A stretch of DNA of 64,000 bases from an uncultured Eubacteriales bacterium (GCA_949283375.1 CASDSM010000031.1:1-64000), one strand, 5' to 3'. Numbered from the stretch's first letter, positions 43,373 to 52,784 are shown. Program-made: numbers and translations. The notes: generated by a model not told the origin, from the sequence alone.

Positions 43373-43427
43373 AGTCAAACCAAGCGACGGCCGGGGCAAG
43401 ACCACCGGCCGGGAAAGGATGAAAGAT

Positions 43428-43850
43428 ATGTATTACAGCATGATGCCTTTTGGCCGTCGGAACGACAGCCTGAACAACCTGTTTGACCAGATGGAGCGCT
43501 CGTTCTGGAGGGACACCGGGACGGCCTACGCCTCTTTCCCCACCGACATCCGCGACGAGGGCGGACAGTTCGTCCTCACGGCGGAGCTGCCCGGCTTCCG
43601 GAAGGAGGACATCGAGGTGAAGCTGGACAACGGCGTGCTCACCATCGCCGCCGAGCGTAAGGAGGCCGCGCCGGAGAACGGCAGCTACCTCTGCCGCGAG
43701 CGGCACTACGGCAGCTACCGCCGCAGCTTCTCCGTCTCCGGGATCCAGGAGAGCGCGATCCACGCCGCCTATGAAAACGGCGTGCTCACCCTCACCCTCC
43801 CGAAGGAGACGCCGGTGGTGCCGGAGGCGCGCCGGATCAACATCGTCTGA
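43428..43850 (+). CDS. Small heat-shock protein Hsp20 (alpha-crystallin family)
   Basis: The 140-residue chaperone has an N-terminal arm (MPFGRRNDSLNNLFDQMERSFW), a crystallin domain (about 45-130) with AELPGFRKEDIEVKLDNGVLTIAAERK, and the A-Y-E-N-GVLTLTLPKE strand, plus a C-terminal RRINIV with the IxI/V motif used in oligomer contacts. It holds unfolding proteins for refolding. ATG 43428 is 9 bases after AAAGGA; ATG 43419 abuts that site. It is followed by clpB, a natural partner in disaggregation. Confidence 0.93.
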   Translation: MYYSMMPFGRRNDSLNNLFDQMERSFWRDTGTAYASFPTDIRDEGGQFVLTAELPGFRKEDIEVKLDNGVLTIAAERKEAAPENGSYLCRERHYGSYRRSFSVSGIQESAIHAAYENGVLTLTLPKETPVVPEARRINIV

Positions 43851-43861
43851 CCACTCACTCC

Positions 43862-43893
43862 GCCCTCCGGTGTCCCGCATCGGAGGGCCATTT
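43862..43893 (+). terminator. Hairpin between hsp20 and clpB
   Basis: GCCCTCCG (43862-43869) pairs with CGGAGGGC (43881-43888), followed by CATTTTA. A moderate terminator; some readthrough into clpB is possible. No CIRCE operator is seen here. Confidence 0.65.
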
Positions 43894-43939
43894 TACCGGG
43901 AAAATACAGACATTCATTTGATTTAAGGGGGGTTGAACC

Positions 43940-46534
43940 ATGAGCAACCTGAACTATACGCAGAAATCCCAGGCGGCCCTGCTCGCCGCCCAGCGCCTGA
44001 GCGGGGAGTACGGCAGCCCGCAGCTCGAGCAGCCCCACCTGCTCTACGCCCTGCTGGAGGAGGCGGACGGGCTGATCTCCCAGCTCGTGACCGCCATCGG
44101 TCCCGCGCCGGAGAGCCTGCGCGCGGCGGCGAAGGCGGAAGTGGAGCGTTTGCCCAAGGTCTCCGGCGGCGGCCGGGAGGCGGGCAAGGTGTACGTCTCC
44201 GCCGACCTCGACCGCGCGCTCCAGGCCGCCCAGTCGGAGGCCCAGGCGATGCGCGACGAGTTCATCTCGGTCGAGCACCTCTTCCTCGGGCTGGTGGAGC
44301 GGCCGGACCGGACGCTCAAGCGCCTGTTTCAGACCTATCAGATCACGAAGGAGAAGGTCCTCTCCGCCCTCGCCACCGTCCGAGGCAGCCAGCGCGTCAC
44401 CTCGGACAACCCGGAGGAGACCTATGACGCGCTCAAGAAATACGGGACCGACCTGGTCGAGCGGGCGCGCAGTCAGAAGCTGGACCCGGTGATCGGCCGG
44501 GACGACGAGATCCGCAACGTCATCCGCATCCTCTCGCGTAAGACGAAGAACAACCCCGTGCTCATCGGCGAGCCGGGCGTCGGCAAGACCGCCATCGCCG
44601 AGGGCCTCGCCCAGCGCATTGTGAACGGCGACGTCCCCAAGAGCCTGGAGAACAAGACCATCTTCTCCCTCGACATGGGCGCGCTCATCGCGGGGGCGAA
44701 GTACCGCGGCGAGTTTGAGGAGCGGCTCAAGGCGGTGCTGGAGGAGATCCGCAAGTCGGAGGGGCGCATCATCCTCTTCATTGATGAGCTGCACACCATC
44801 GTCGGCGCGGGCAAGACGGAGGGGGCGATGGACGCGGGCAACCTCCTCAAGCCCCTGCTCGCCCGGGGCGAACTGCACTGCATCGGCGCGACCACCCTGA
44901 ACGAGTACCGCCAGTATATCGAAAAGGACGCCGCGCTCGAGCGCCGCTTCCAGCCGGTGCTGGTCCAGGAGCCGTCGGTGGAGGACACCATCGCCATCCT
45001 CCGCGGCCTGAAGGAGCGCTACGAGGTGTTCCACGGCGTAAAGATCCAGGACGGGGCGCTCATCGCCGCCGCCACCCTCTCCGACCGCTATATCTCCGAC
45101 CGCTTCCTGCCGGACAAGGCGATCGACCTGGTGGACGAGGCCTGCGCCCTCATCCGGACGGAGATCGACTCCATGCCCACCGAGCTGGACGTCGTCTCCC
45201 GCAAGATCATCCAGCTCGAGATCGAGGAGACCGCGCTGAAGAAGGAGAGCGACCAGCTCTCGAAGGAGCGGCTCGGCCAGCTCCAGAAGGAGCTCGGCGA
45301 CCTGCGCGAGGACTTCAACGCGAAGAAGGCCCAGTGGGAGAACGAGAAGAACGCCATCGGCCGGGTGCAGCGCCTGCGCGAGCAGATCGAGCAGGTCAAG
45401 CGCGACCTGGAGCTCGCCCAGCGCAGCTATGACTACGACAAGGCCAGCCAGCTCCAGTTCGGCCAGCTACCCAAGCTCCAGCAGGAGCTGGAGGCGGAGG
45501 AGGCGGTCGCCGCCGAGGGCAAGCGCCGCTCCCTCCTGCGCGACCAGGTGACGGAGGAGGAGATCGCCCGCATCATTGAGCGGTGGACCGGCATCCCGGT
45601 CGCCAAGCTGATGGAGGGCGAGCGGGAGAAGCTGCTGCACATGGAGGACATCCTCCACCGCCGCGTGATCGGCCAGGACGAGGCGGTGCAGCGGGTGGCC
45701 GAGGCCATCCTCCGCTCCCGGGCGGGCATCCAGGACCCGAACCGGCCCATCGGCTCCTTCCTCTTCCTCGGCCCCACCGGCGTGGGCAAGACGGAGCTGG
45801 CCAAGACGCTGGCGGAGGTGCTCTTCGACAGCGAGAAAAATCTGGTGCGCATCGACATGAGCGAGTATATGGAGAAGTACTCCGTCTCCCGCCTGATCGG
45901 CGCGCCCCCGGGATACGTCGGCTACGAGGAGGGCGGCCAGCTCACCGAGGCCGTGCGGCGCAAGCCCTACTCCGTCGTCCTCTTTGACGAGGTGGAAAAG
46001 GCCCACCCCGACGTGTTCAACATTCTGCTCCAGGTGCTCGACGACGGCCGCATCACCGACAGCCAGGGCCGGACGGTGGACTTCAAGAACACCATCCTGA
46101 TTCTGACCTCCAACCTCGGCAGCCAGTACCTGCTCGACGGCATCGACGCGGACGGGGAGATCTCCGCCGGGGCGCGGGAGAACGTGGAGCGCCTGCTGCG
46201 CCAGTCCTTCCGTCCGGAGTTCCTGAACCGGCTGGATGAGATCGTCTTCTACAAGCCGCTTACCCGGGCCAACATCGGTCAGATCATCAAGCTGCAGGTG
46301 GATGCGCTCAATGCGCGCCTGGCTGACCGGCAGCTCTCCGTCCGGCTCACACCGGAGGCGGAGGACTATGTGGTGGAAGCCAGCTTTGACCCCGCCTTCG
46401 GCGCCCGGCCCATGCGCCGCTATTTGCAGCACACCGCCGAGACGCTGATCGCCCGGCAGATCATCGCCTCCGACACCGCCCCCGGCACGGAGTTTGTCAT
46501 CGACCGCGGCCCGGACGGGCTGTATGTCCGGTAA
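43940..46534 (+). CDS. clpB: ATP-dependent disaggregase ClpB
   Basis: The 864-residue Hsp100 protein has an N-terminal Clp repeat domain (about 1-140), first AAA+ module with GEPGVGKT (210-217), the coiled-coil M domain (about 400-520), and second AAA+ module with GPTGVGKTE (611-619) and the IDMSEYMEK segment. Full length and an intact M domain distinguish ClpB from ClpC/ClpE. With DnaK it threads proteins out of aggregates. It follows hsp20 in the same direction. Confidence 0.97.
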   Translation: MSNLNYTQKSQAALLAAQRLSGEYGSPQLEQPHLLYALLEEADGLISQLVTAIGPAPESLRAAAKAEVERLPKVSGGGREAGKVYVSADLDRALQAAQSEAQAMRDEFISVEHLFLGLVERPDRTLKRLFQTYQITKEKVLSALATVRGSQRVTSDNPEETYDALKKYGTDLVERARSQKLDPVIGRDDEIRNVIRILSRKTKNNPVLIGEPGVGKTAIAEGLAQRIVNGDVPKSLENKTIFSLDMGALIAGAKYRGEFEERLKAVLEEIRKSEGRIILFIDELHTIVGAGKTEGAMDAGNLLKPLLARGELHCIGATTLNEYRQYIEKDAALERRFQPVLVQEPSVEDTIAILRGLKERYEVFHGVKIQDGALIAAATLSDRYISDRFLPDKAIDLVDEACALIRTEIDSMPTELDVVSRKIIQLEIEETALKKESDQLSKERLGQLQKELGDLREDFNAKKAQWENEKNAIGRVQRLREQIEQVKRDLELAQRSYDYDKASQLQFGQLPKLQQELEAEEAVAAEGKRRSLLRDQVTEEEIARIIERWTGIPVAKLMEGEREKLLHMEDILHRRVIGQDEAVQRVAEAILRSRAGIQDPNRPIGSFLFLGPTGVGKTELAKTLAEVLFDSEKNLVRIDMSEYMEKYSVSRLIGAPPGYVGYEEGGQLTEAVRRKPYSVVLFDEVEKAHPDVFNILLQVLDDGRITDSQGRTVDFKNTILILTSNLGSQYLLDGIDADGEISAGARENVERLLRQSFRPEFLNRLDEIVFYKPLTRANIGQIIKLQVDALNARLADRQLSVRLTPEAEDYVVEASFDPAFGARPMRRYLQHTAETLIARQIIASDTAPGTEFVIDRGPDGLYVR

Positions 46535-46566
46535 GCGGCCCCGTGGGCACAATCAAACAATACTCT

Positions 46567-46608
46567 GCGGCAGTCCGCCACAATGTGTGCGGGCTGCCGC
46601 GCTTTTTT
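46567..46608 (+). terminator. Terminator after clpB
   Basis: A 12-bp stem with one mismatch (46567-46578 with 46589-46600) is followed by GCTTTTTT. Confidence 0.88.
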
Positions 46609-46619
46609 GTCCGCCTCAC

Positions 46620-46648
46620 TGGTCAGATGGGGGCAAAGCTGGTATAAT
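46620..46648 (+). promoter_or_regulatory. Promoter of the CLC transporter gene
   Basis: TGGTCA (46620-46625) and a perfect TATAAT (46643-46648) are 17 bases apart, 35 bases before the start codon. Confidence 0.65.
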
Positions 46649-46682
46649 GACGTTATCAAAAGAGAGAAGAGGGGGATGCTCT

Positions 46683-47960
46683 ATGCCTGTGCCCTCTGTG
46701 CCGCCGCACCTCCGGAGGTCCTGGAACGCCATCTTTGCCGCCCTGCTCAAGTGGGTGACTTTTGGCGCGCTGGTGGGGGGCGTCGTCGGCGTGGCCGGCG
46801 GCGTGTTTCATCATGCGCTGGAGTGGGCCGCAGAGGCCCGGGGGGAGTTTCCCTGGCTGCTCTGGCTGCTGCCGGCGGCGGGCCTGCTCATCGTGAGCGC
46901 CTACCACCTCACCGGGATGGCGGACGACCCGGGGACCGAGCTGGTGATCACCGCCATCCGCTCCGGCGAGCGGATGCACCTGCGCACCGCGCCGCTCATC
47001 TTCCTGGCCACCTTCCTCACCCACCTCACCGGCGGCAGCGCCGGGCGGGAGGGGGCCGCGCTCCAGCTCGGCGGCAGCATCGCCAACGCCCTGGGCCGCA
47101 TGCTCTCCCTGGAGACGGAGGACGAGGAGGTCATCACCATGTGCGGCATCGCCGCGGGGTTCTCCGCCCTGTTCGGCACGCCGCTGACGGCGGCGGTCTT
47201 CGCGATGGAGGTGAGCTGCGTCGGCGTGATGCAGTATGCCGCCCTCGTCCCCTGCCTGCTCGCCGCCCTGATGGCCCAGGCGTCAGCACGCCTGATCGGC
47301 GTGGAGCCCACCGCGCTCACCTTCACCGGCGTGCCCGCGCTGGACCTCGCGCCGATGGTCTCCATGCTCCTGCTGGGCCTCCTCTGCGGGGTGATCGCCA
47401 ATCTCTTCTGCCGGGTGATGCAGCTCGGCGGGCAGTGCGGGCGCAGGATCCGCAATCCCTGGCTGCGCGCGCTGCTGGGCGGCGCGCTGGTCGCCGCCCT
47501 CTCCCTCGCCCTCGGGACAGGGGACTACAACGGCGCGGGGATGGAGGTGATCGCCCGCGCGCTGGAAGGGGAAGCCGTCCCCGCCGCCTTCGCGCTCAAG
47601 ATGGGCCTCACCGCCCTCACCCTGGGCTTTGGCTTCAAGGGCGGCGAGATCGTCCCCTCCCTCTTCGTGGGGGCCACCTTCGGCTGTACCGTCGCGCCGC
47701 TGCTCTCGCTGGACCCTTCCTTCGCCGCGGCGGCGGGGATGACGGCGGTCTTCTGTGGGGTGACGAACTCCCCCATCACCTCCATCCTCCTCGGCTACGA
47801 GCTCTTTGGGGGGACGGGAGTCTCCTTCCTCGCGATGGTGGCAGCAGTGAGCTACATGACCTCGGGCTATCGCAGCCTGTACCACCAGCAGAAGATCCAG
47901 TTTGCCAAGACCACGTTCAAGGTGGTCGACGTCTACTCCGGCGAAGAGGCGGACGAGTGA
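46683..47960 (+). CDS. CLC-family anion channel/transporter
   Basis: The 425-residue membrane protein has CLC landmarks: GGSAGREGAALQLGG with the gating Glu, LFGTPLTAAVFAMEV, and GFGFKGGEIVPSLFVGATFG. The GREG(A/T) block and the lack of a canonical GSGIP (replaced around MADDPGTELVI) resemble the fluoride-exporting CLC-F branch more than chloride/proton antiporters, but I cannot be sure. ATG 46683 sits 8 bases after GAGGGGG. It precedes a CmpB-family gene by 19 bases and is likely co-transcribed with it. Confidence 0.85.
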   Translation: MPVPSVPPHLRRSWNAIFAALLKWVTFGALVGGVVGVAGGVFHHALEWAAEARGEFPWLLWLLPAAGLLIVSAYHLTGMADDPGTELVITAIRSGERMHLRTAPLIFLATFLTHLTGGSAGREGAALQLGGSIANALGRMLSLETEDEEVITMCGIAAGFSALFGTPLTAAVFAMEVSCVGVMQYAALVPCLLAALMAQASARLIGVEPTALTFTGVPALDLAPMVSMLLLGLLCGVIANLFCRVMQLGGQCGRRIRNPWLRALLGGALVAALSLALGTGDYNGAGMEVIARALEGEAVPAAFALKMGLTALTLGFGFKGGEIVPSLFVGATFGCTVAPLLSLDPSFAAAAGMTAVFCGVTNSPITSILLGYELFGGTGVSFLAMVAAVSYMTSGYRSLYHQQKIQFAKTTFKVVDVYSGEEADE

Positions 47961-47979
47961 ATGAATGGAGGTATCTGAC

Positions 47980-49302
47980 GTGCACTATACCTTTTGGGAA
48001 CAGCTCCTGTTCTTCTTCCTGTACGGCTTTCTCGGCTGGGCCGCCTCGGTGGTGATCCACGCCTTCCGCACCGGGCGCTTTGTCAACCCCGGCATCCTCT
48101 ACGGCCCGATCAGCCTGACGAGCGGCCTCACGATGACCTTTGTCATCGTCTTCATCTCAGACTACGCGGTGCAGTATCTCACCCAGTTTGTCCTCACCTT
48201 TGTCATCATCTCGGCGGCCTCCTCCATCGGCGGCGTGCTGGCCGAGCGGACGGTGGGCCGGAAGCTCTGGGACTACAGCGGCGCGCGCTACTTCGCCCTC
48301 GGCGGCTGGCGCGGCACGCTGCGCACGGCGGGGCTGGCCCTCGCCGCCCTGTTCACCGTCTATCTGCTCCAGCCCTTTGTGATCCTGCTCATCTCCGTCC
48401 TGCCTGAGCTGGCGCTGAAGATCGTGGGCAGCATCCTCCTCTTCGCCCTGACCTGTGACCTCGCCGCCCTGCTGTGGACGGCGCGGGTGGTCCGGCGGCG
48501 CAGCCGGTTGGCAATGGACGTCTCCGCCTCCCTCCAGGACCTGCGCATGACCTGGGGCAACCGCCTGGTCTCCTCTGTGCGCGAGCGTATCTGGAAGGCG
48601 TTCCCTGAGATGGCGGAGCAGCCGACGCCGGGCACCGGCTTCGGCGAGCCGAAGGAGGGGCGCATCTTCGCCCAGGGCCTCGGCTTTTACAAGGTGTTCT
48701 GGATGTTCTTCATCTGCTCGCTGCTGGGAGACTGGATCGAGACGGTCTACGTCTACCTCGTCTCCGGCGTGCTGATGAGCCGCTCGAGCGTGATCTACGG
48801 TACCTTCAGCCTGGTCTGGGGGCTGGGCGGCGCGCTGTTCACCGTCGTGCTCCAGCCGCTGCGCGAGCGCAACGACCGGATGGTCTTCCTCGGCGGCTTC
48901 TTCCTCGGCGGCGCGTTTGAGTACCTGTGCAGCGTGTTCACCGAGGTGGTCTTCGGCACCGTCTTCTGGGACTACAGCGACATGCCCTTCAACATCCAGG
49001 GGCGGACCAACCTGCTGTTCATGTTCTTCTGGGGCGTGCTCGCCCTGGTGTGGGTCAAGGCGGTCTATCCCCGGCTGAACCGGTGGATCGAGCGCATCCC
49101 GCCGGTGACGGGGACGGTGCTCACCTGGTGCCTGGTGGTCTTCATGGTGCTCAACGCCCTGCTCTCCGGCATGGCGATGGGCCGGTACATCGAGCGGCAG
49201 GCCGGCGCGGCGGAGCAGACGCTGCTCGGCGCCTTCCTGGACAGCCAGTATCCCGACTCCGTGATCGAGTTCCTCTGGCCGAACATGCGCATCCGCCCGT
49301 GA
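47980..49302 (+). CDS. CmpB-type multi-pass membrane protein (duplicated domain)
   Basis: The 440-residue protein has two homologous blocks, each with the pattern F-L-Y-G-F-L-G-W ... N-P-G-x-L-Y-G-P-I-S and later F-I-C-S-L-L-G-D-W-I-E ... S-S-V-I-Y-G-T-F-S (starts near residues 10 and 235). This is the putative ABC-transporter permease family CmpB (PF06541), here fused in tandem. No transport partner is nearby; function is unclear. GTG 47980 is chosen because GGAGG ends 8 bases before; ATG 47965 lacks a site. Confidence 0.75.
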   Translation: MHYTFWEQLLFFFLYGFLGWAASVVIHAFRTGRFVNPGILYGPISLTSGLTMTFVIVFISDYAVQYLTQFVLTFVIISAASSIGGVLAERTVGRKLWDYSGARYFALGGWRGTLRTAGLALAALFTVYLLQPFVILLISVLPELALKIVGSILLFALTCDLAALLWTARVVRRRSRLAMDVSASLQDLRMTWGNRLVSSVRERIWKAFPEMAEQPTPGTGFGEPKEGRIFAQGLGFYKVFWMFFICSLLGDWIETVYVYLVSGVLMSRSSVIYGTFSLVWGLGGALFTVVLQPLRERNDRMVFLGGFFLGGAFEYLCSVFTEVVFGTVFWDYSDMPFNIQGRTNLLFMFFWGVLALVWVKAVYPRLNRWIERIPPVTGTVLTWCLVVFMVLNALLSGMAMGRYIERQAGAAEQTLLGAFLDSQYPDSVIEFLWPNMRIRP

Positions 49303-49337
49303 GCGGCGGCAGCGCCGTCCGGCAAAAAGAAAGACAG

Positions 49338-49405
49338 AAAAAGCTCCCCGCGGGGGAGAGAGGCGCGCACAGGCGGGCCGCTCTTCTCCGGGGGAGTTTT
49401 CTCTT
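49338..49405. terminator. Terminator region between the CmpB gene and mscL
   Basis: AAAAGCTCCCCG (49339-49350) can pair with CGGGGGAGTTTT (49389-49400), with smaller GC hairpins inside. It separates two convergent genes. Confidence 0.65.
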
Positions 49406-49427
49406 GTCTCTTGTCTGGGGACAGGGC

Positions 49428-49841
49428 TCAGGCGTCCTTTTGCTCCTCCTCCAGATGGGAGGTGCAGTGCGGGCAGCGGACCGCCCCGATGGGGATCTCG
49501 CTGCTGCAATAGGGGCAGACCTTGGTGGTGGGGGCGGCGGGGGCCTCCGGCTTGTGGCCCAGGCCCATCAGCTTGTTCACCGCCTTGAGCAGGAAGAACA
49601 GGATGAGGGCGGTGATGAAGAAATTGAGCACTGCGGAGACAAAATTCGACCCGAACTGCGCGGCGTCCTGCAGGGTATAGGTGGCCGCGCCGGTGATCAG
49701 GCTGATGATCGGGTTGATGAAGTTGTCGGTGAGGGACGTGACGATGCCGGAGAAGGCTGCGCCGATCAGAACGCCGACCGCCATGTCCATCACGTTGCCG
49801 CGCAGGGCAAATGCTTTGAATTCTTCGATAAACTTTTTCAT
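49428..49841 (-). CDS. mscL: Large-conductance mechanosensitive channel MscL with C-terminal zinc ribbon
   Basis: The 137-residue protein has MscL features: N-terminal amphipathic MKKFIEEFKAFALRGNVMDMAVGVLIGAAF, the pore helix, a periplasm-type loop and second helix (FFITALILFFLLKAVNKL). After the usual end (about 97) it continues with a Pro/Ala linker and a zinc-ribbon-like CPYCSSEIPIGAVRCPHC (about 109-126). That extension is not part of the standard channel and would sit in the cytoplasm. MscL opens to release osmolytes under hypo-osmotic shock. Confidence 0.93.
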   Translation of the reverse strand: MKKFIEEFKAFALRGNVMDMAVGVLIGAAFSGIVTSLTDNFINPIISLITGAATYTLQDAAQFGSNFVSAVLNFFITALILFFLLKAVNKLMGLGHKPEAPAAPTTKVCPYCSSEIPIGAVRCPHCTSHLEEEQKDA

Positions 49842-49869
49842 GGAATGCTCTTCTCTCTCAGTTTTCACC

Positions 49870-49898
49870 ATCATAGCACGGCGCGGGGAGGCATGCAA
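49870..49898 (-). promoter_or_regulatory. Promoter of mscL
   Basis: On the minus strand TTGCAT (49898-49893) and TATGAT (49875-49870) are 17 bases apart, about 30 bases before the ATG. Confidence 0.7.
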
Positions 49899-49925
49899 GA
49901 GCGATGCGCTATTTTTCTGCGCGCC

Positions 49926-51023
49926 TCAGATCACGCCGAGGCCCTTGGCCACGATCATGATGAAGTCCTGCACATTGGTCACGATGGTGGTGGCCGAGAG
50001 GCTGCCCCGGTCGAGCAGCTTGTTCACCACGAACTCATCGGCGTCCACCGTGTAGAGGAAGACGGGGCGCACCGTCCCGTCCTCCAGCACCCGGTAGGAC
50101 GGGGTCATATTCCCGGTGGCGATGGTGTGGAGCATGGTGGCCAGACAGACCACGGTGGTCGCTTTCTTCACCATCTCCCGCATGGCGGTCTGGCCATCGT
50201 AGGCGTTCCCGATCACCTCGGGCAGGGGGCCGTCGTCCCGGATGGAGCCGGTGAGCACGAAGGGGACGCCGTTTTTCACGCAGCTGTACATGATGCCGTT
50301 GTCGATCTGGTAGTCGTTGATGAACTGCCGGATGGAGCCGCTGCGGCGGACGCGGTTGATCACGTCCAGATGGTTGTAGTGCCCATTGGCCTGGGAGCGC
50401 TGGGTGTAGATGTCCTGCCCCAGGGCGGTGTGGAACATCGCACCCTCCAGGTCATGGGTGGCGAGGGCGTTGCCTGCCATCAGCCCATCTACATAGCCGT
50501 GCTCCACCATGGACTGCATTGCCCGCCGGGCGTCCGCGTCAAAGGCGAAGGCGGGGCCCATCACCCAGAGGATGCGGCCGTGCTCCCGCTCGTACTTCAG
50601 CAGCTCAAAGAGGCGGTCATAGTCCCGGGCGAAGGAGGTCTCCCGGCTGCGGCCCTGCCGGAAGACGAACTGGTCCTCCCCGGCCTCCTCCGGCGCGCCG
50701 AAGCCGGTGCTGTGGAGGTAGATGCCCTCCTCGCCGTTCTCCGTCCGGCCGAGGATCACCCGGTCGCCCACCTTCAGGTTGCGGTTTTCCACCACGCGCA
50801 GCGCCCCGTCTCCGTCCAGAACTACGCTGGAGTCCATCCGGCTCTCCTCGGCCAGACGCCACACGCCGCCGATCTTGAAATACTCAGGGTACATGGAGGT
50901 GCTGTGATAGCCCTCCGGGGCCACCCCGTCCACCGTCACCGCCTCCCAGGCGGCGTCCGGGGCGGCGGCGAATCGCCTTTCACTAAAATCCGGCGCTCTG
51001 TAGACCGGCATCTCAAACATCAT
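49926..51023 (-). CDS. LOR/SDH-domain protein (TIGR00300 type), ornithine cyclodeaminase-like
   Basis: The 365-residue protein carries the conserved LOR/SDH region (EMPVYRAPDFSERRF ... HSTSMYPEYFKIGG), an internal SFARDYDRLF, and the Rossmann-like VDGLMAGNALATHDLEGA and LGQDIYTQ segments of the TIGR00300 family. Archaeal and cyanobacterial relatives are linked to ornithine-to-proline conversion. It is the last gene of a minus-strand pair with an amidohydrolase, divergent from an M20 hydrolase and YfcC transporter. ATG 51023 has GAGG about 6 bases upstream. Activity is inferred from the family. Confidence 0.75.
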   Translation of the reverse strand: MMFEMPVYRAPDFSERRFAAAPDAAWEAVTVDGVAPEGYHSTSMYPEYFKIGGVWRLAEESRMDSSVVLDGDGALRVVENRNLKVGDRVILGRTENGEEGIYLHSTGFGAPEEAGEDQFVFRQGRSRETSFARDYDRLFELLKYEREHGRILWVMGPAFAFDADARRAMQSMVEHGYVDGLMAGNALATHDLEGAMFHTALGQDIYTQRSQANGHYNHLDVINRVRRSGSIRQFINDYQIDNGIMYSCVKNGVPFVLTGSIRDDGPLPEVIGNAYDGQTAMREMVKKATTVVCLATMLHTIATGNMTPSYRVLEDGTVRPVFLYTVDADEFVVNKLLDRGSLSATTIVTNVQDFIMIVAKGLGVI

Positions 51024-51041
51024 TTCCACCTCGCCTTTCTG

Positions 51042-52661
51042 TCAATCTGTGCCTCTCTGATAGACGCATGCCCCGTCCACATAGGTCTCGAGCACCTGCA
51101 CCCGGTCGATCTCCTCCGCAGGGACGGAGAGAATGTCCTCGCTGAGCACGGCGAAGTCCGCCCGATAGCCGGCTGCCAGCGTCCCGATGCCGGGGAAGCC
51201 CGCCGCCCGCGCCGCGCCGCGGGTGTAGAGGCGCAGGGCGGTCTCAATGTCCACCGCCTGCTCCTGCCCGCAGTCCACCCCGCTCGCGGAGGTGCGCGTC
51301 ACCGCCTGCTTCAGCCCCGGGAAGGGGTCAGAGGGGTCAGACCAGAAGGTGGCGGGCGCGTCGGTGGAGAATCCGAGCTCCACCCCGTGCGCCAGAATGG
51401 TGCAGATGGGGTAGCATCTGCGCATCCACTCCGGCCCCAGGTTGGCCAGATAGCTGGAGCTCTCGGCATACTGGAAGATGGGCTGTGTCACAAAGGAGAG
51501 CCCGTGGGCGGCGGCTTTCTCAATGCTCTCGGCAGATGGGTCGGTCACATGCTCGATGCGGACGTAGGGGATGCCCTCCGCTGTCCAGGGTTCCTCCCGG
51601 CAGGCCCGGTCCACCATCCGCGCAATCGCCCGGCCCCCCATGGCGTGCATGGAGAGCTGGCAGCGGTGGGCCTTGCAGTATGCAATGGCGGTCTCCACCA
51701 GATGGTCGCTGCACACCGAGATGCCGAACTCGTCCTCACTGCCCCGGTAGGGCCGGTCCATCCAGGCGGTGCGGCCGGAGATGCTGCCGTCGCCGATCAG
51801 CTTGAGCCCGGCAATATGGATCTGCCGCCGCCGGTCGAGCAGCTCCTCCGGGATGCGGAAGCCGGGGTCATCGGCAAAGAAGTCCCACATGTAATAGACC
51901 CCCACCCTCTGGCAAAAGCCCCGCCGGACGGCGGCCTCGTAGATGGGGATATTGTCCGAGCTGTCCAGATTGCCCATGTCGCAGATGGCGGTGATCCCCT
52001 GGCTGGTGAGCACCTCTCCCAGCTCGAGCAGGTGATCCACCTTGTGCTCCGGCGGATCCAGGGGCAGCAGGGAGGCAAAGAGGGTGCTGGCCTTCTCCTT
52101 GAGGACGCCGGTGGGCTCGCCGCGCTCGTCCCGCTCGATCTCCCCACCGGGCGGGTCCGGCGTGTTCCGGTCGATGCCGGCCAGGGCCAGGGCCCTGCTG
52201 TTCACGCAGCGGATGTGCGCGCAGGTGCGCATGATGGAGACCGGCGCGTCGCTGCACCCCCGGTCGAGATCGTACCGGGTGGGGGAGCGCCGCTCGAGCA
52301 GCTCGCGCTCGTCATAGCCCCAGCCCTCGATCCAGCCGCCCGGCCCCTGGGCCGCCCGGCGCGCACGCACTGCCCGGACCAGGTCCTCGATGGAGCGGAT
52401 GCCGGGCGGCATGGCGGTGATCTTCTTGCGAAAGTCCGCCAGCATCACCGGGTGCATGTGCGCGTCCACAAAGCCGGGGATCACCCGTCTTCCCCCGAGG
52501 TCCACCCGCCGTGCCCTGGCGCGGTACTCCTGCGGCAGTTCGTCCGCCTCCCCGACCCAGAGGATGCGCCCGTCCGCCACCGCCATCGCGCCGGCATAGG
52601 GCCGGGCGGGGTCGGAGGTAAAGATGCGGGCATGTTCAAATATTGTCACACTGTGCTCCAT
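51042..52661 (-). CDS. YtcJ-like metal-dependent amidohydrolase
   Basis: The 539-residue enzyme has the amidohydrolase N-terminal beta sandwich, PGFVDAHMHP (metal-binding HxH), a Lys-containing KLIGDGSISGRTAW segment, downstream metal His residues (LSMHAMGG, IEHVTD) and a final Asp (FSTDAPATF). Such enzymes cleave amide bonds of N-acyl or cyclic compounds. Substrate is unknown. It is followed after 18 bases by the LOR/SDH gene and shares a 244-base divergent promoter region with the M20 gene. Confidence 0.85.
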   Translation of the reverse strand: MEHSVTIFEHARIFTSDPARPYAGAMAVADGRILWVGEADELPQEYRARARRVDLGGRRVIPGFVDAHMHPVMLADFRKKITAMPPGIRSIEDLVRAVRARRAAQGPGGWIEGWGYDERELLERRSPTRYDLDRGCSDAPVSIMRTCAHIRCVNSRALALAGIDRNTPDPPGGEIERDERGEPTGVLKEKASTLFASLLPLDPPEHKVDHLLELGEVLTSQGITAICDMGNLDSSDNIPIYEAAVRRGFCQRVGVYYMWDFFADDPGFRIPEELLDRRRQIHIAGLKLIGDGSISGRTAWMDRPYRGSEDEFGISVCSDHLVETAIAYCKAHRCQLSMHAMGGRAIARMVDRACREEPWTAEGIPYVRIEHVTDPSAESIEKAAAHGLSFVTQPIFQYAESSSYLANLGPEWMRRCYPICTILAHGVELGFSTDAPATFWSDPSDPFPGLKQAVTRTSASGVDCGQEQAVDIETALRLYTRGAARAAGFPGIGTLAAGYRADFAVLSEDILSVPAEEIDRVQVLETYVDGACVYQRGTD

Positions 52662-52683
52662 GCTTTTCTCACCCCTTTTGTAA

Positions 52684-52712
52684 ATCATAACAGAACCGGG
52701 CGGATTTGTCAG
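52684..52712 (-). promoter_or_regulatory. Promoter of the amidohydrolase - LOR/SDH operon
   Basis: On the minus strand CTGACA (52712-52707) and TATGAT (52689-52684) are 17 bases apart, about 25 bases before the start codon. Confidence 0.75.
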
Positions 52713-52755
52713 CAGAAAAATTTTCGGCATTTCAGAAGAAAATTCTTCAAAACGG

Positions 52756-52784
52756 TTGCAAGCGGAGAAAAAAGGTGATAGGAT
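52756..52784 (+). promoter_or_regulatory. Promoter of the M20 hydrolase - YfcC operon
   Basis: TTGCAA (52756-52761) and TAGGAT (52779-52784) have a 17-base spacer. It lies 45 bases from the divergent promoter, so one regulator bound between could control both operons. Confidence 0.6.

Noticed and set aside
43064-43486. Plus-strand 140-codon frame across the second repeat
   Set aside because: It reads through the repeat and into hsp20 in the wrong frame; no ribosome binding site or independent conservation.
43851-43939. CIRCE operator controlling hsp20/clpB
   Set aside because: No TTAGCACTC-N9-GAGTGCTAA element is present. The nearby TAGCACTCC/GGAGTGCTA palindrome at 43005-43041 has a 7-base T/A loop with A5/T5 ends and fits a terminator; it lies before the repeat, about 390 bases from hsp20.
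46535-46682. Fluoride riboswitch upstream of the CLC gene
   Set aside because: The interval holds the clpB terminator, a promoter and a 35-base leader; there is no room or conserved core for the riboswitch.
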